From NCBI RefSeq assembly GCF_003605635.1, contig NZ_QMDW01000004.1:62001-126000 (forward strand): a stretch of 64,000 bases of DNA. The letters are read 5' to 3'. The notes beneath the pieces were generated by a model. That model was not told where the DNA came from. It did no database searches and worked only from the letters and a program-made list of their open reading frames with translations. Of the stretch, positions 38,313 to 47,249 are shown piece by piece. The stretch comes from Halonotius pteroides. Its GTDB lineage: Archaea > Halobacteriota > Halobacteria > Halobacteriales > Haloferacaceae. Position 1 is the first letter of the stretch, and every line of letters starts with the position of its first letter. A program made the translations under genes and the position numbers.

Positions 38313-38529
38313 CGTCGAGAGCGCGGCTCGTGATTCGGTCGCCGTACCGGTGATACAGCAGTGTGAGCGCGATGCCGGCCGGCGACCAGCGGTAGGCGAG
38401 GACGGCGACACCGAGCAGCACCGCACCGAGGCGTCGGTTCCCACTGAGCACCGCCCGGAGGCCGGTGACGACGACGGAGAGCACGCTGAACAACCGCGTC
38501 CAAGTGGAGGCAAACAGTTTGGAGAGCAT
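38299..38529 (-). CDS. Small hydrophobic protein
   Basis: 76 residues from the ATG at 38529. Basic and hydrophobic, it has a single likely membrane stretch (about 30-52, with LGAVLLGVAVLAYRW) and the ending YHRYGDRITSRALDG. No family is recognised. It follows the DUF790 nuclease gene on the same strand and is likely cotranscribed, but no functional link is evident. Confidence 0.55.
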   Translation of the reverse strand: MLSKLFASTWTRLFSVLSVVVTGLRAVLSGNRRLGAVLLGVAVLAYRWSPAGIALTLLYHRYGDRITSRALDGDTA

Positions 38530-38569
38530 CACAGGTCTGCTTCGGGACGACACGTAAAAAGAGGACGGC

Positions 38570-40138
38570 TCACTCGTCGGTTTCATGCTCTCGCTTTTCG
38601 AGCGTCCCGCCCGAGAGCCCGTCCCACACGACACGGTAGTCGACCGCCGACAGCACCGCGCTGGTGTCGGTCAGCTCGTAGTCGTCCAACACGGATTCGG
38701 CCTCCGACAGCGACATGCCGGCAGAGAGCTCCGCAGAAACCGTTGCCAACACCGGTGGCCGAACCAGCAGCTGCCCGAGTCGCTCGTGTTCCGGGAACGC
38801 TTGGTTCTCGATCGCATCGACAGACACACCGTACGTGTCGGCGACAGCTGCCAGCGTTGTCACATCATCGCTGGGCTGAATTGTGGCTGGCAGGTCGGCA
38901 GTCGCGTCGGCAACGAGATCAGCCTCGTACGCCTGGAGTCCGTCAACGACGTCTTTGACGCGCACCGACCCGGAGTAGGGGATCGCACGGTGGTCGCTTG
39001 CGGCGATTGCCTCGCCGACGCCCAGCGATTCGTCGACGGCGACGATGAGTTCGACAGCCTCCACACCGGCCAGTTGGCCGAGTTTCTTTTCGACGTACGC
39101 CGGTGTCCAAAACCCCATCACCTCGAAGTAGACCCGAAAGTCGGCGAATCGATAATCGAAGGCGAAATCCGGAATCATCACGCGTGATCCCGTTTCTAAC
39201 AGATCCGGCTCCCGGCGAAGCTCCCAGTCGAGATCAAGAGCCTCAAACCGCGCGGCGAACTCGCGTTCGACGCCGCTGTCATAACTCGGCTCAGCAACAG
39301 GCTCGACGCCCGGCACCGACACGTCACCGGCCTGGAGCGTCATCTCGCGGTCGGTGCCGTGGTCGTCGACGGTCGCTGTCAACTGCCACTCGGTTGTACC
39401 CGCGACCGACCGCAACAAGCGGGCAAAAGCGGTGCCGTACCGCCTGGTACGCCGAAAGAGCCGGTCGGGGCCGGTGACGACGACCGTTCGCTGATCGGCC
39501 AGTGGGCCGTCGCTGTCATCCGCATTGTCGCCGTCGTTCGCGTCGTTGTTGGGCTGTTCGATCTCGTACATCAGTCCGAGCCGCTTGACGGCCGTGATCA
39601 ACGCTCGCGGGTCGTCGCTTTTAAGCCGTACCTCGGTCGCGTCGAACAGCGCGGTCTGGGCCAGCGAAAGATTGTACTGCTCGATGAGTGTGTCGGGATC
39701 CCACCGGGAGTCGAAGGTTGCGAGTCGCTGATTGCAGTCGCGGTCGGCATACAGTGAGTCCTCGATGGCGGTGGGTTCGACCGCAAGATCGTTGCTCGCC
39801 CGCGCGATCGCCTGCTCGCGTTCGTCGTCGTTGGCGACGCCGACGGCCTCGGCGGCCCCGAAGGCGACCCGGCGAGCCCGCTCGGGCGGCAGTGGTGTGT
39901 CGGTCTCGAAGGTGGCCTCGCGGTCGAGTAGGGCGGCAAACCCCCGAACAAGCTTGAAATCCTCCGTCTCACGTTCGATCTCGTCGACCGCCCTCTCAAG
40001 GGTTTTGCGTCGCTCACCGACGTGGCCCTGATAGGTGCCAATGAGCGTGGCCGCAAGCCGACGGCGTTCCAGACCGATGACCTCGGGACGGTAGCGACCG
40101 CCGCGGCGAGAGACCCGGAGGAGATCCTTCGTCAGCAC
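38570..40138 (-). CDS. DUF790 family protein, Bax1-like nuclease
   Basis: 522 residues from a GTG at 40138, chosen because LTKDLLRVSRRGGRYRPE is the family N-terminus. DUF790 proteins (Bax1) are nucleases of the PD-(D/E)XK class that work with the archaeal XPB helicase in DNA unwinding and incision. The C-terminal core has DFAFDYRFADFRVYFEVM and GFWTPAYVEKK, giving candidate D, E and K catalytic residues. No xpb gene is adjacent, unlike the usual arrangement. It is divergent from aspS. Confidence 0.85.
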   Translation of the reverse strand: MLTKDLLRVSRRGGRYRPEVIGLERRRLAATLIGTYQGHVGERRKTLERAVDEIERETEDFKLVRGFAALLDREATFETDTPLPPERARRVAFGAAEAVGVANDDEREQAIARASNDLAVEPTAIEDSLYADRDCNQRLATFDSRWDPDTLIEQYNLSLAQTALFDATEVRLKSDDPRALITAVKRLGLMYEIEQPNNDANDGDNADDSDGPLADQRTVVVTGPDRLFRRTRRYGTAFARLLRSVAGTTEWQLTATVDDHGTDREMTLQAGDVSVPGVEPVAEPSYDSGVEREFAARFEALDLDWELRREPDLLETGSRVMIPDFAFDYRFADFRVYFEVMGFWTPAYVEKKLGQLAGVEAVELIVAVDESLGVGEAIAASDHRAIPYSGSVRVKDVVDGLQAYEADLVADATADLPATIQPSDDVTTLAAVADTYGVSVDAIENQAFPEHERLGQLLVRPPVLATVSAELSAGMSLSEAESVLDDYELTDTSAVLSAVDYRVVWDGLSGGTLEKREHETDE

Positions 40139-40224
40139 GCCCCTCTGTTCATCGTGTGGTGGTAAAAACACCCCGAGGCACAGACCGCGTCGCACCGGTG
40201 GTGGCGCAGCCGGAATCAGCCGAG

Positions 40225-40230
40225 TTTAAG
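40225..40230 (+). promoter_or_regulatory. TATA-like box, aspS
   Basis: TTTAAG 24-29 nt before the aspS ATG, the expected spacing for a leaderless message. Confidence 0.45.
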
Positions 40231-40253
40231 GGCAGCGGCCGACAGCATCGGGT

Positions 40254-41558
40254 ATGGAAAACCGAACGTACACGGCCGACGCCGACCCCGGTGAGTCGGT
40301 GACGGTCGCCGGCTGGGTGCACGAACTCCGCGATCTCGGCGGCATCGCCTTTCTTATCCTGCGCGATACGACGGGCAAGATTCAGATCAAGTTCGAGAAA
40401 GACGAGATGGACGACGGTCTCGTCGAGACCGGCCTCAACGTCGCCCGCGAGAGCGTCATCTCGGTCACCGGCGACGTTGACGAGGAGCCACGCGCCCCCA
40501 CGGGCGTCGAGATCACGCCCGACTCGGTCGAGGTCGTCGCCGAGGCCGACACCGAACTCCCGCTTGATCCATCCGGCAAGGTCGACGCCGACCTCTCGAC
40601 GCGGCTCGACAACCGGACGCTCGACCTCCGGAAGGCGGAGGTGCAGGCGATCTTCACGATCCGCGCGGAGATCCAGCACGCCGCCCGCGAGACGTTCCGC
40701 GAGCTGGACTGCACCGAGATCAACACGCCGAAGATCGTCGCCACCGGCACCGAGGGCGGCACGGAACTGTTCCCGATCACCTACTTCGGCGAGGAGGCCT
40801 TTATGAATCAGAGCCCGCAGCTGTTCAAACAGCTGATCGCCGGCTCGAACGTCGAGCGCGTCTTCGAGATCGGCCCGATCTTCCGCGCCGAGGAACACAA
40901 CACGCCGCGACACCTCAACGAGGCGACCTCTATCGACTTCGAGGGGGCCTTCTGCGACCAGCACGAGGCGATGGATGTGGCCGAAGCCGTCGTCACCGCC
41001 GTCTATGAGGCCGTCGACGCCAACTGCTCTGAGGAACTCGACGCCCTCGGGCTTGCCGAGGAGTTCGAAGTCCCCTCAGGCGAGTTCCCGCGGCTCAGCT
41101 ACGAGGAGGCCATCGAGCGTATCAACGCGACCGGCGAACTCGACGAGCAACTGCTGTGGGGTGACGACCTGCCGACCGAAGGCGAGGTCGCCCTCGGCGA
41201 GGATGTCGGCGAACACTACTTTATCACCGACTGGCCCAGCGAGATCAAGCCGTTCTACATCATGGATCAGGACGACGACGACCAGCTGTCTACCGGGTTC
41301 GACCTGATGCATCCACGGATGGAACTCGTCTCCGGCGGCCAGCGTGAACACCGCTACGACCACCTGATCGAAGGCTTCGAACAACAGGGTCTCGACCCCG
41401 AGGCCTTCGACTACTACACGAAGATGTTCAAATACGGGATGCCGCCGCACGCCGGCTTCGGCCTCGGCGGCGAGCGACTCGTGATGACGCTGCTCGGCTT
41501 GGACAACATCCGTGAGGGCGTGCTCTTCCCACGGGATCGGCAGCGACTGAGCCCATAG
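40254..41558 (+). CDS. aspS: Aspartyl-tRNA(Asp/Asn) synthetase
   Basis: A 434-residue archaeal-type AspRS. An N-terminal OB fold (tRNA anticodon binding; [15 protein letters not shown]) leads into the class II core with motif 2 [14 protein letters not shown] and motif 3 [15 protein letters not shown]. Archaeal enzymes of this type are often nondiscriminating, also charging tRNA(Asn) for the amidotransferase route; specificity cannot be told here. It is probably a separate unit from the coenzyme A genes 43 bases downstream. Confidence 0.96.
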   Translation: MENRTYTADADPGESVTVAGWVHELRDLGGIAFLILRDTTGKIQIKFEKDEMDDGLVETGLNVARESVISVTGDVDEEPRAPTGVEITPDSVEVVAEADTELPLDPSGKVDADLSTRLDNRTLDLRKAEVQAIFTIRAEIQHAARETFRELDCTEINTPKIVATGTEGGTELFPITYFGEEAFMNQSPQLFKQLIAGSNVERVFEIGPIFRAEEHNTPRHLNEATSIDFEGAFCDQHEAMDVAEAVVTAVYEAVDANCSEELDALGLAEEFEVPSGEFPRLSYEEAIERINATGELDEQLLWGDDLPTEGEVALGEDVGEHYFITDWPSEIKPFYIMDQDDDDQLSTGFDLMHPRMELVSGGQREHRYDHLIEGFEQQGLDPEAFDYYTKMFKYGMPPHAGFGLGGERLVMTLLGLDNIREGVLFPRDRQRLSP

Positions 41559-41600
41559 CGGCGGCTGTCGATCACCCAGAAGGCGCTACAATCAGTACCA

Positions 41601-42464
41601 ATGCAACAGGCCGATTACTCCTCGGCGACGGTGTTCGTCCCAGGGCATATCACCGGTTTCTTCAGCGCGCAGACGGCCGCCACCTGTGCACAGGCGGGCA
41701 GCCGCGGGGCCGGGATCGCGCTCACCGACGGTGTCGAGGTAACAGTCACCCCTGGCTCGGGACTCCAACTCAACGGCGAGGAAATCGAGATGCTGCCCGT
41801 CGGTGACGTGTGCACTCGCCTTGGGGTCGATGCCGCCGTCGACGCCACCACGTCGCTGCCGCTCGGTGCGGGGTTCGGGGTCTCCGGCGCGCTCGCGCTC
41901 GGCACCGCCCTCGCGGCCAACGCCGTCTTCGACTGCGGCAAAAGCGAAAACGAGCTGATCACGATGGCCCACTGCGCGGAAGTCGAGGCCGGCACCGGGC
42001 TGGGCGACGTGGTTGCACAGGCCCGCGGCGGGCTGCCGATCCGGATCGATCCGGGCTCGCCGAGTCATGGCCGAGTTGACGGAGTGGCCGCTCGCCCACG
42101 GATCGAGTACATCAGCTTCGGTGAGGTATCGACCGAAACGGTACTCGCCGGCGATACCGACGACCTGACTCGTGCCGGTGAATCCGCACTCAGCCACCTC
42201 TTGGAGCGACCGACGCTTAGTCGATTTATGACTGCCTCTCGTGAATTCGCTGATGACGCGGGACTTGTGACCGAGGAGGTGGCTACGGCTATCGACGCCG
42301 TTGCGAAGGCCGACGGTGACTCAGGCGATGATATTGACAGTAGTGCTGCGATGGCAATGCTCGGCAATACTGTGTTTGCGACCGGCACGGGACTCTCTGC
42401 GGCTGGCTACGACGCCCAACAGTGCCGGGTTGACGCCGGTGGGGCGCGGCTGTGTGACTCATAG
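41601..42464 (+). CDS. Pantoate kinase (GHMP family)
   Basis: A 287-residue GHMP-fold kinase (VFVPGHITGFFS at the start and TTSLPLGAGFGVSGALALG as the nucleotide loop), assigned as archaeal pantoate kinase. It phosphorylates pantoate to 4-phosphopantoate, replacing the bacterial PanC/PanK order. The next gene is 4-phosphopantoate--beta-alanine ligase, the following step, so the pair completes the archaeal route to phosphopantothenate. Confidence 0.9.
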   Translation: MQQADYSSATVFVPGHITGFFSAQTAATCAQAGSRGAGIALTDGVEVTVTPGSGLQLNGEEIEMLPVGDVCTRLGVDAAVDATTSLPLGAGFGVSGALALGTALAANAVFDCGKSENELITMAHCAEVEAGTGLGDVVAQARGGLPIRIDPGSPSHGRVDGVAARPRIEYISFGEVSTETVLAGDTDDLTRAGESALSHLLERPTLSRFMTASREFADDAGLVTEEVATAIDAVAKADGDSGDDIDSSAAMAMLGNTVFATGTGLSAAGYDAQQCRVDAGGARLCDS

Positions 42465-42521
42465 GTGTGGCTGGCGACCCCGAAGAGCGAACGTTTTGCC
42501 GCCGGAGCCGAAAACCCGACA

Positions 42522-43265
42522 ATGAGCGAGATCGAGCTGCCGGCGGATCACCCGCGGTATGCGTCGTTGCTGACGCGGCACCGGATCGAGGACGGCGTCG
42601 AGAAGGGGATCACAAGCAAACAGGGGCTGATCGCCCAGGGTCGCGGCGAGGCCTTCGACTATCTGTTGGGTGAGCAAACAATCCCGAGTGCCGACAGGGC
42701 CGAACGTGCCGCGGCCGCCCAGTTGTTGCTGGCCGACCACCCGGTGCTCTCGGTCAACGGCAACGTCGCTGCGTTGGTCGCCCCCGAGATCGTCGACCTC
42801 GCCGCGGCTGTCGACGCCGACATCGAGGTCAACCTGTTCAATCGTACCGAGAAACGAATGGAGGCCATCGCCGCTCACCTCCGCGAACACGGTGCCGACG
42901 CGGTGAAAGGACTCACCGCCGACGGCCGTATCCCGAACCTGAGCCACGAGCGCGCGAAGGTCGACGCCGACGGGATCGGCGCGGCCGACGTGGTTGTGGT
43001 ACCACTGGAAGACGGCGACCGCGCCGAGGCGCTTGCCGATCTCGACAAAACCGAGATCGTCATCGACCTGAATCCGCTCTCTCGATCCGCTCAGACGGCA
43101 GCGATCCCGATCGTCGACAACATCATTCGCGCCGTGCCAACGATGACCGAGCACGCCGAGGAACTGCACGGCTCAGCGTCGGAGACACTCAACACCATTG
43201 TCGATCAGTTTGCGGCCAGCGACGCCCTGACGGCCGCCGAGGAAGCGATCAGAACTGGTGTGTGA
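42522..43265 (+). CDS. 4-phosphopantoate--beta-alanine ligase
   Basis: 247 residues from the ATG at 42522, preceded by 57 nt of spacer. It has the archaeal phosphopantothenate synthetase signature: LTRHRIEDGVEKGITSKQGL at the start, SVNGNVAALVAPE, EVNLFNRTEKR and DLNPLSRSAQTA. It joins 4-phosphopantoate and beta-alanine with ATP to give 4'-phosphopantothenate. It follows pantoate kinase on the same strand. Its last codons overlap the end of a convergent small gene by 17 bases. Confidence 0.93.
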   Translation: MSEIELPADHPRYASLLTRHRIEDGVEKGITSKQGLIAQGRGEAFDYLLGEQTIPSADRAERAAAAQLLLADHPVLSVNGNVAALVAPEIVDLAAAVDADIEVNLFNRTEKRMEAIAAHLREHGADAVKGLTADGRIPNLSHERAKVDADGIGAADVVVVPLEDGDRAEALADLDKTEIVIDLNPLSRSAQTAAIPIVDNIIRAVPTMTEHAEELHGSASETLNTIVDQFAASDALTAAEEAIRTGV

Positions 43266-43428
43266 TAACGGTTCCACCCGGCGAAACCTCAACGAGATCC
43301 GGGGCGAGAAAGATGAGGCCAACGACGCCAGCGATACCAGCAGCGATGAGCAACAGGAGAGCCACCATAATCGGCCCAAAGCCGAAATCCCGTCCACTCG
43401 GCCTGCTGAGTGGGTCGTCGTCTGACAT
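43249..43428 (-). CDS. Small single-span membrane protein
   Basis: 59 residues from the ATG at 43428. An acidic N-terminus precedes one clear membrane helix (about 20-42, IMVALLLLIAAGIAGVVGL) and a short tail. The TATTTAAAT box about 25 nt upstream supports a real, leaderless gene. It overlaps the end of the convergent ligase gene. No family is recognised. Confidence 0.6.
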   Translation of the reverse strand: MSDDDPLSRPSGRDFGFGPIMVALLLLIAAGIAGVVGLIFLAPDLVEVSPGGTVITHQF

Positions 43429-43450
43429 ACGCCCGCGTTCGCCGCTCAAC

Positions 43451-43459
43451 TATTTAAAT
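43451..43459 (-). promoter_or_regulatory. TATA-like box, small membrane protein
   Basis: ATTTAAATA on the minus strand 23-31 nt before the ATG at 43428. It is among the best-placed promoter elements in the window and is the main evidence for this gene. Confidence 0.5.
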
Positions 43460-43545
43460 CCGTGTGACAGCGGCCGCCGGTCGTCAACGAGATTGCCATG
43501 ACGGCGGTACTGCCGCGGGTGAACCCCACGATCCGGGGTGACCCA

Positions 43546-43554
43546 TACATATTT
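43546..43554 (+). promoter_or_regulatory. TATA-like box, cspA
   Basis: TACATATTT about 39-47 nt before the cspA ATG, giving a leader of around 15-20 nt with GGAG at 43580-43583. TTTATTC at about 43570 is a second candidate. Confidence 0.4.
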
Positions 43555-43592
43555 GTACCAGAGCGTCATTTATTCACATGGAGTAGTTGCGA

Positions 43593-43787
43593 ATGGCACA
43601 AGGTACGGTTGCGTTCTTCAACGATACAGGCGGTTACGGATTCATCGAAACAGACGAGTCGGACGACGACGTGTTCTTCCACATGGAAGATGTCGGTGGC
43701 CCTGATCTCGAGGAGGGTCAAGAAGTTGAATTCGACATCGAACAGGCAGACAAAGGCCCCCGCGCGACGAACCTACAGCGGTTGTAG
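43593..43787 (+). CDS. cspA: Cold-shock protein (CspA family)
   Basis: A 64-residue single OB-fold cold-shock domain. It begins MAQGTVAFFNDTGGYGFIE, with RNP1-like GGYGFIE and RNP2-like VFFHM. It is a nucleic-acid chaperone active at low temperature or in stress. A GGAG lies nine bases upstream. It is monocistronic, with a T-rich stretch (43811-43815) after it that may terminate transcription. Confidence 0.95.
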   Translation: MAQGTVAFFNDTGGYGFIETDESDDDVFFHMEDVGGPDLEEGQEVEFDIEQADKGPRATNLQRL

Positions 43788-43806
43788 CGGTCGACGATCG
43801 GGGTTT

Positions 43807-43816
43807 CGTATTTTTC
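43807..43816 (+). terminator. T-rich terminator downstream of cspA
   Basis: CGTATTTTTC shortly after the cspA stop, containing a five-T run in GC-rich surroundings. Archaeal terminators are often simple T tracts; the assignment rests on position. Confidence 0.4.
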
Positions 43817-43870
43817 GCGCCCGGAGCGGCGCGGCTGTGTTGTGAGATGCGTGTCGATAGCTCATGCCAG

Positions 43871-44350
43871 TTAGTCGGCCGCCTCATCGTCAGTGTCAGC
43901 CGTCGACCCGAGTGCGCGTACCGTGACGGTGACCGCGCCGTCAGCCGTTTCGATCGTCGCCTTGTCGGCGATCGAGGCAGAAACAGAGTCACGCCAGGCA
44001 GCCAGTCGTTTCGCGTGGGTTTCCTGATGCTGCTCCGTGTTGACTGCCGCCGGGGAATCTAACTCGGCGGCTGTGTCCGCGGCGGTTGGATACGCCGGGA
44101 GCGGCTCAACCAGTACCCGAGGATCGACAAGGATCGGATCGGGGCCATCGTAGGAGCCTGCGGTGCCGGCGACGTGGAGCCGAGCGCGCATGCGGCTACT
44201 GAACGGTGGGGTGACCCGCAGCACTGTTTCACGTCCGGTGCCCAGTGTCGCTTCCAGCGCCGTCACGACATCCTCAACGGTGACGACGAGATATTCGATG
44301 ACAGCTGGATCGGCTGTCTCAGGTGGGTCGTCGGCGGGTCGATCAGACAT
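43871..44350 (-). CDS. Conserved haloarchaeal protein of unknown function
   Basis: 159 residues from the ATG at 44350; an ATG at 44401 would add 17. It is acidic with a mixed alpha/beta composition (VIEYLVVTVEDVVTALEA, ILVDPRVLVEPLPAYP, AVTVTVRAL). No signal peptide, membrane helix or catalytic motif is seen. It lies just downstream of the rhodanese gene 44414-45211, with no clear functional tie. Unknown function. Confidence 0.65.
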   Translation of the reverse strand: MSDRPADDPPETADPAVIEYLVVTVEDVVTALEATLGTGRETVLRVTPPFSSRMRARLHVAGTAGSYDGPDPILVDPRVLVEPLPAYPTAADTAAELDSPAAVNTEQHQETHAKRLAAWRDSVSASIADKATIETADGAVTVTVRALGSTADTDDEAAD

Positions 44351-44413
44351 GTACCCGGGTTCGGCGTCAACCGCGTAAACGGTGTCGGCGAGGTGTGACA
44401 ATATCCGCCGTGG

Positions 44414-45211
44414 TCACACGAGCGATTCGGTCGCGCCGCCGGCAGCCGTCCAGTCGGTCATACTCCCTTCGTAGATGGCAACATCGGTAAACCCGAGTGA
44501 GCGAAGCATCACAAAGGTGTGGCTGAGGCGGCGAGACGTGTTGCAGTAAAGAATAATCCGGTGGTCACGGTCAGTGCTGATCCCGCGATCGGCCAGCAGG
44601 GTCTCAATCTCGGCGGCCGACCTGACCCCACGGCTCTCGTCGTCGACAAACTCTCGCCAGTCGATGCGGATCGCCCCCGGAATGTGTTGTTCCTCATACT
44701 CGGTTTCATCACGGGTGTCAAGCAGCGTTACCGTCTCATCATCGATCACCGTCTCAACAGCCGCCCGATCGACGATCGGCGCCGTTGTTGCGAGGCCATC
44801 GATCGCGTAGGTGACGGACTCGACCGTCGGCGACTCGGTCGTCGTCTCGAAGGCTCGCTGCCAGGAGCTAAAGTCACCGTTAAGTAAGGCGACGTTCTCA
44901 TGGCCGTAAGCGAGGGCCGTCAGGAGGAGTCTGGCGGCGAAGACGCCGTGGGTATCATCGTAGGCGACGATGGTGTCGCCGGGGGCGATGCCGGCCTCGC
45001 TGAGCAACTGAGCGAAGGCGTCGGCACCGGGGAGTGTCCCTGGGTCGCCGCTGTCAGCGTCGCGATAGCTGTCGAACGGGATGTTTACTGCCCCGGGAAG
45101 GTGGCCGATCGAGTCGTACGCCCACGGTTCACGAACGTCGACGATATGGACTGATGGGTCGTTCTGGTGGTCGGCAAGCCACGCAGGATCGACCAAGGAT
45201 GTCTCAGGCAT
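44414..45211 (-). CDS. Thiosulfate sulfurtransferase (rhodanese), two-domain
   Basis: A 265-residue tandem rhodanese. The N-terminal domain (HIVDVREPWAYDSIGHLPGA) is inactive by pattern; the C-terminal one (LDTRDETEYEEQHIPGAIR) ends in the active loop LYCNTSRR with the sulfur-carrying cysteine. It transfers sulfane sulfur from thiosulfate or a related donor to cyanide or a thiol. It is divergent from a second two-domain rhodanese starting at 45473; such a pair is known in haloarchaea as tssA/tssB. Confidence 0.9.
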   Translation of the reverse strand: MPETSLVDPAWLADHQNDPSVHIVDVREPWAYDSIGHLPGAVNIPFDSYRDADSGDPGTLPGADAFAQLLSEAGIAPGDTIVAYDDTHGVFAARLLLTALAYGHENVALLNGDFSSWQRAFETTTESPTVESVTYAIDGLATTAPIVDRAAVETVIDDETVTLLDTRDETEYEEQHIPGAIRIDWREFVDDESRGVRSAAEIETLLADRGISTDRDHRIILYCNTSRRLSHTFVMLRSLGFTDVAIYEGSMTDWTAAGGATESLV

Positions 45212-45360
45212 ACACGCTGTTTGTCACCCGGATCATTCAACTGTTCGCCGCGGTCGATGGCCGCCGGTGTTCGCGGATAGCGGATATATTTGCTCGTTGT
45301 TGTCGAGTCCCAGTGGGCTACCAGCCGGACGGCGTGGACTGCGGCGACCCCAACGACAGC

Positions 45361-45374
45361 AGCTGTCGACAGCT
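45361..45374. repeat. Palindrome AGCTGTCGACAGCT between divergent rhodaneses
   Basis: A 14-bp perfect palindrome in the shared spacer, about 100 nt from the tssB-like start. It may be an operator controlling both genes; its GTCGAC core is also common by chance in this genome. Confidence 0.4.
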
Positions 45375-45440
45375 TAGGTCGATGCCTGCAAAAATATCCG
45401 GGATCGTTTAGGACCGGTCGAAACCACCGTTGCGTGTAGG

Positions 45441-45447
45441 ATTATAC
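45441..45447 (+). promoter_or_regulatory. TATA-like box, second rhodanese
   Basis: ATTATAC 26-32 nt before the ATG at 45473, consistent with a leaderless transcript. An opposite-facing ATATAT near 45284 could serve the divergent gene. Confidence 0.45.
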
Positions 45448-45472
45448 GGGTAGGGGATATAGAAATCCATGT

Positions 45473-46339
45473 ATGTCATCAGACTACGCAAACGACGTGC
45501 TTGTCACGGCCGACTGGGTCGAGGACAATCTGGACGCCTTCCAGAGCGACGACCCCGACCACCGACTTGTCGAGGTTGATGTCGACACCGAGGCCTACGG
45601 GGAAGGCCACGCCCCTGGTGCTATCGGCCTCAACTGGGAAACAGATCTGCAGGATCAGACCACCCGTGACATTCTCACGAAGGAGGATTTCGAGGAGCTA
45701 CTGGGTGCCCACGGCATCACCGAGGACTCAACGGTCATCCTCTACGGTGACAACGCCAACTGGTTTGCGGCCTACACCTACTGGCAGTTTAAATACTACG
45801 GTCACGACGACGTGAAACTCCTTGATGGCGGGCGTGAATACTGGGTCGAAAACGACTACACGACGACCGATGAGGAACCATCGTTCGCTGCCCAAGAGTA
45901 CACCGCTTCCGGCCCACGGGAATCGATCCGCGCCTACCGCGACGATGTCGAGAATGCCATCGATCGTGGCCTGCCGCTCGTCGACGTGCGCTCCCCCGAG
46001 GAGTTCACGGGTGAGATTCTCGCGCCAACCGGCCTCCAAGAGACCGCCCAGCGCGGCGGCCACATCCCGGGTGCCCAGAACATCTCGTGGGCAGCCGTCA
46101 CCAACGACGACGGGACATTCAAAGACGCCGACGAGATCGAAGAACTCTACGCCGACAAGGGTATCAGCGGCGACGAGACAACCGTCGCCTACTGCCGTAT
46201 CGGCGAGCGATCGTCGGTTGCTTGGTTCGCGCTACACGAACTCCTCGGCTACGACGACACCATCAACTACGATGGCTCGTGGACCGAGTGGGGGAACCTC
46301 GTTGGCGCGCCCATCGAAACGGGCGAGGCTGACGACTAA
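45473..46339 (+). CDS. Thiosulfate sulfurtransferase (rhodanese), two-domain
   Basis: A 288-residue tandem rhodanese. The active C-terminal loop is AYCRIGERSS, the usual CRxGxRx form of thiosulfate sulfurtransferases. The N-terminal half (VTADWVEDNLDAF ... HAPGAIGLNWETDL) is the noncatalytic repeat. It is divergent from the other rhodanese at 44414-45211. The two active loops differ (CNTSRR versus CRIGER), so substrates probably differ as well. Confidence 0.92.
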   Translation: MSSDYANDVLVTADWVEDNLDAFQSDDPDHRLVEVDVDTEAYGEGHAPGAIGLNWETDLQDQTTRDILTKEDFEELLGAHGITEDSTVILYGDNANWFAAYTYWQFKYYGHDDVKLLDGGREYWVENDYTTTDEEPSFAAQEYTASGPRESIRAYRDDVENAIDRGLPLVDVRSPEEFTGEILAPTGLQETAQRGGHIPGAQNISWAAVTNDDGTFKDADEIEELYADKGISGDETTVAYCRIGERSSVAWFALHELLGYDDTINYDGSWTEWGNLVGAPIETGEADD

Positions 46340-46341
46340 CG

Positions 46342-46368
46342 CGAGACTCGACCAACGGGAGAGTCTCG
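46342..46368 (+). terminator. Hairpin after the tssB-like gene
   Basis: CGAGACTC-11 nt-GAGTCTCG directly after the stop, followed by GTTTGA. An eight-base stem of this strength at a gene end is a good terminator candidate. A second inverted repeat (GCGGGCA-T-TGCCCGC, 46379-46393) follows. Confidence 0.5.
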
Positions 46369-46606
46369 GTTTGAGCGAGCGGGCATTGCCCGCGAGCAAG
46401 CGAAGGCGGAGGCCTCGAATCGGAGCGGGGAGGCATCGCCGACCCGCGAAGACGGGCAAAGCCGACGACTGAGCGACATCGTTCCCTGAGTTGGCAGCAA
46501 CACTCACACACCGAATCCGCTTATTTTTGCGCGACTCCAGTCACCCAACTGTAACCGTGTGACCAAACCGGTAGGACTCAAGACCCCTCATCGTCTATCA
46601 GCACGT

Positions 46607-47242
46607 ATGACCGACAGCGATCTCATTGACAGCGTCAGTGAGGCCAACCAGACGGCACTCTCACGGCTTGGCTCCTCAAAATCTCTCTATGCTGAGACGA
46701 ATGGCGAGCTTGACCCTGATCCCGTCCTGCGGGCGGCCGCCATCGCCGAGGATGCCGCCAGCGAAACCTTCGCCGCCTGGGCCGACGATGAGGAACACAC
46801 CGAGGCAGCCGACTGCTTTGCGACCGTCGCCGACGAGGAGGCTGCCCACTACAAAACAGTTGCCGCCGAACTCGACGACCCACCGCGGGCTGCCGATGGC
46901 GAGACGCCGGCGATCCAGTCGGTGCTGCGAGCGTTCGATGACACGGTCAAACGCGTTGGCGGGCTCGTCGGACGTTGTCTCGTCGCCAAGAAATCAAAGG
47001 AGCAGTACACGGGCTACTTCACCGGCGAGGCTGACCCCCAGACAGCCAGCCTCTTCCGGGGGCTCGGCAACGACGTTGGCGAGCAGATTGAGTCGGCTGC
47101 GGATCTTCTCGACGCGGTCTGTGAAACCGAGGACGACCGCGAGCGCGCCCACGATGCCGCAAGCGAGGCGATTCAGGCCGCCTACGACGAGTACACCGAA
47201 TCACTGGAAGCGATGGGTGTCAACCCCAAGCCGGTCTGCTAA
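46607..47242 (+). CDS. Rubrerythrin-like ferritin-fold protein
   Basis: 211 residues from the ATG at 46607. Four predicted long helices carry paired carboxylate/His motifs DDEEHTEAAD and ADEEAAHYK, the pattern of ferritin-like di-iron proteins. It lacks the C-terminal rubredoxin domain. The role is probably iron/peroxide handling, but the iron ligands are not a complete classical set. A TATA-like CTTATTTTTG lies near 46517-46527. Confidence 0.7.
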   Translation: MTDSDLIDSVSEANQTALSRLGSSKSLYAETNGELDPDPVLRAAAIAEDAASETFAAWADDEEHTEAADCFATVADEEAAHYKTVAAELDDPPRAADGETPAIQSVLRAFDDTVKRVGGLVGRCLVAKKSKEQYTGYFTGEADPQTASLFRGLGNDVGEQIESAADLLDAVCETEDDRERAHDAASEAIQAAYDEYTESLEAMGVNPKPVC

Positions 47243-47249
47243 CCGATCG

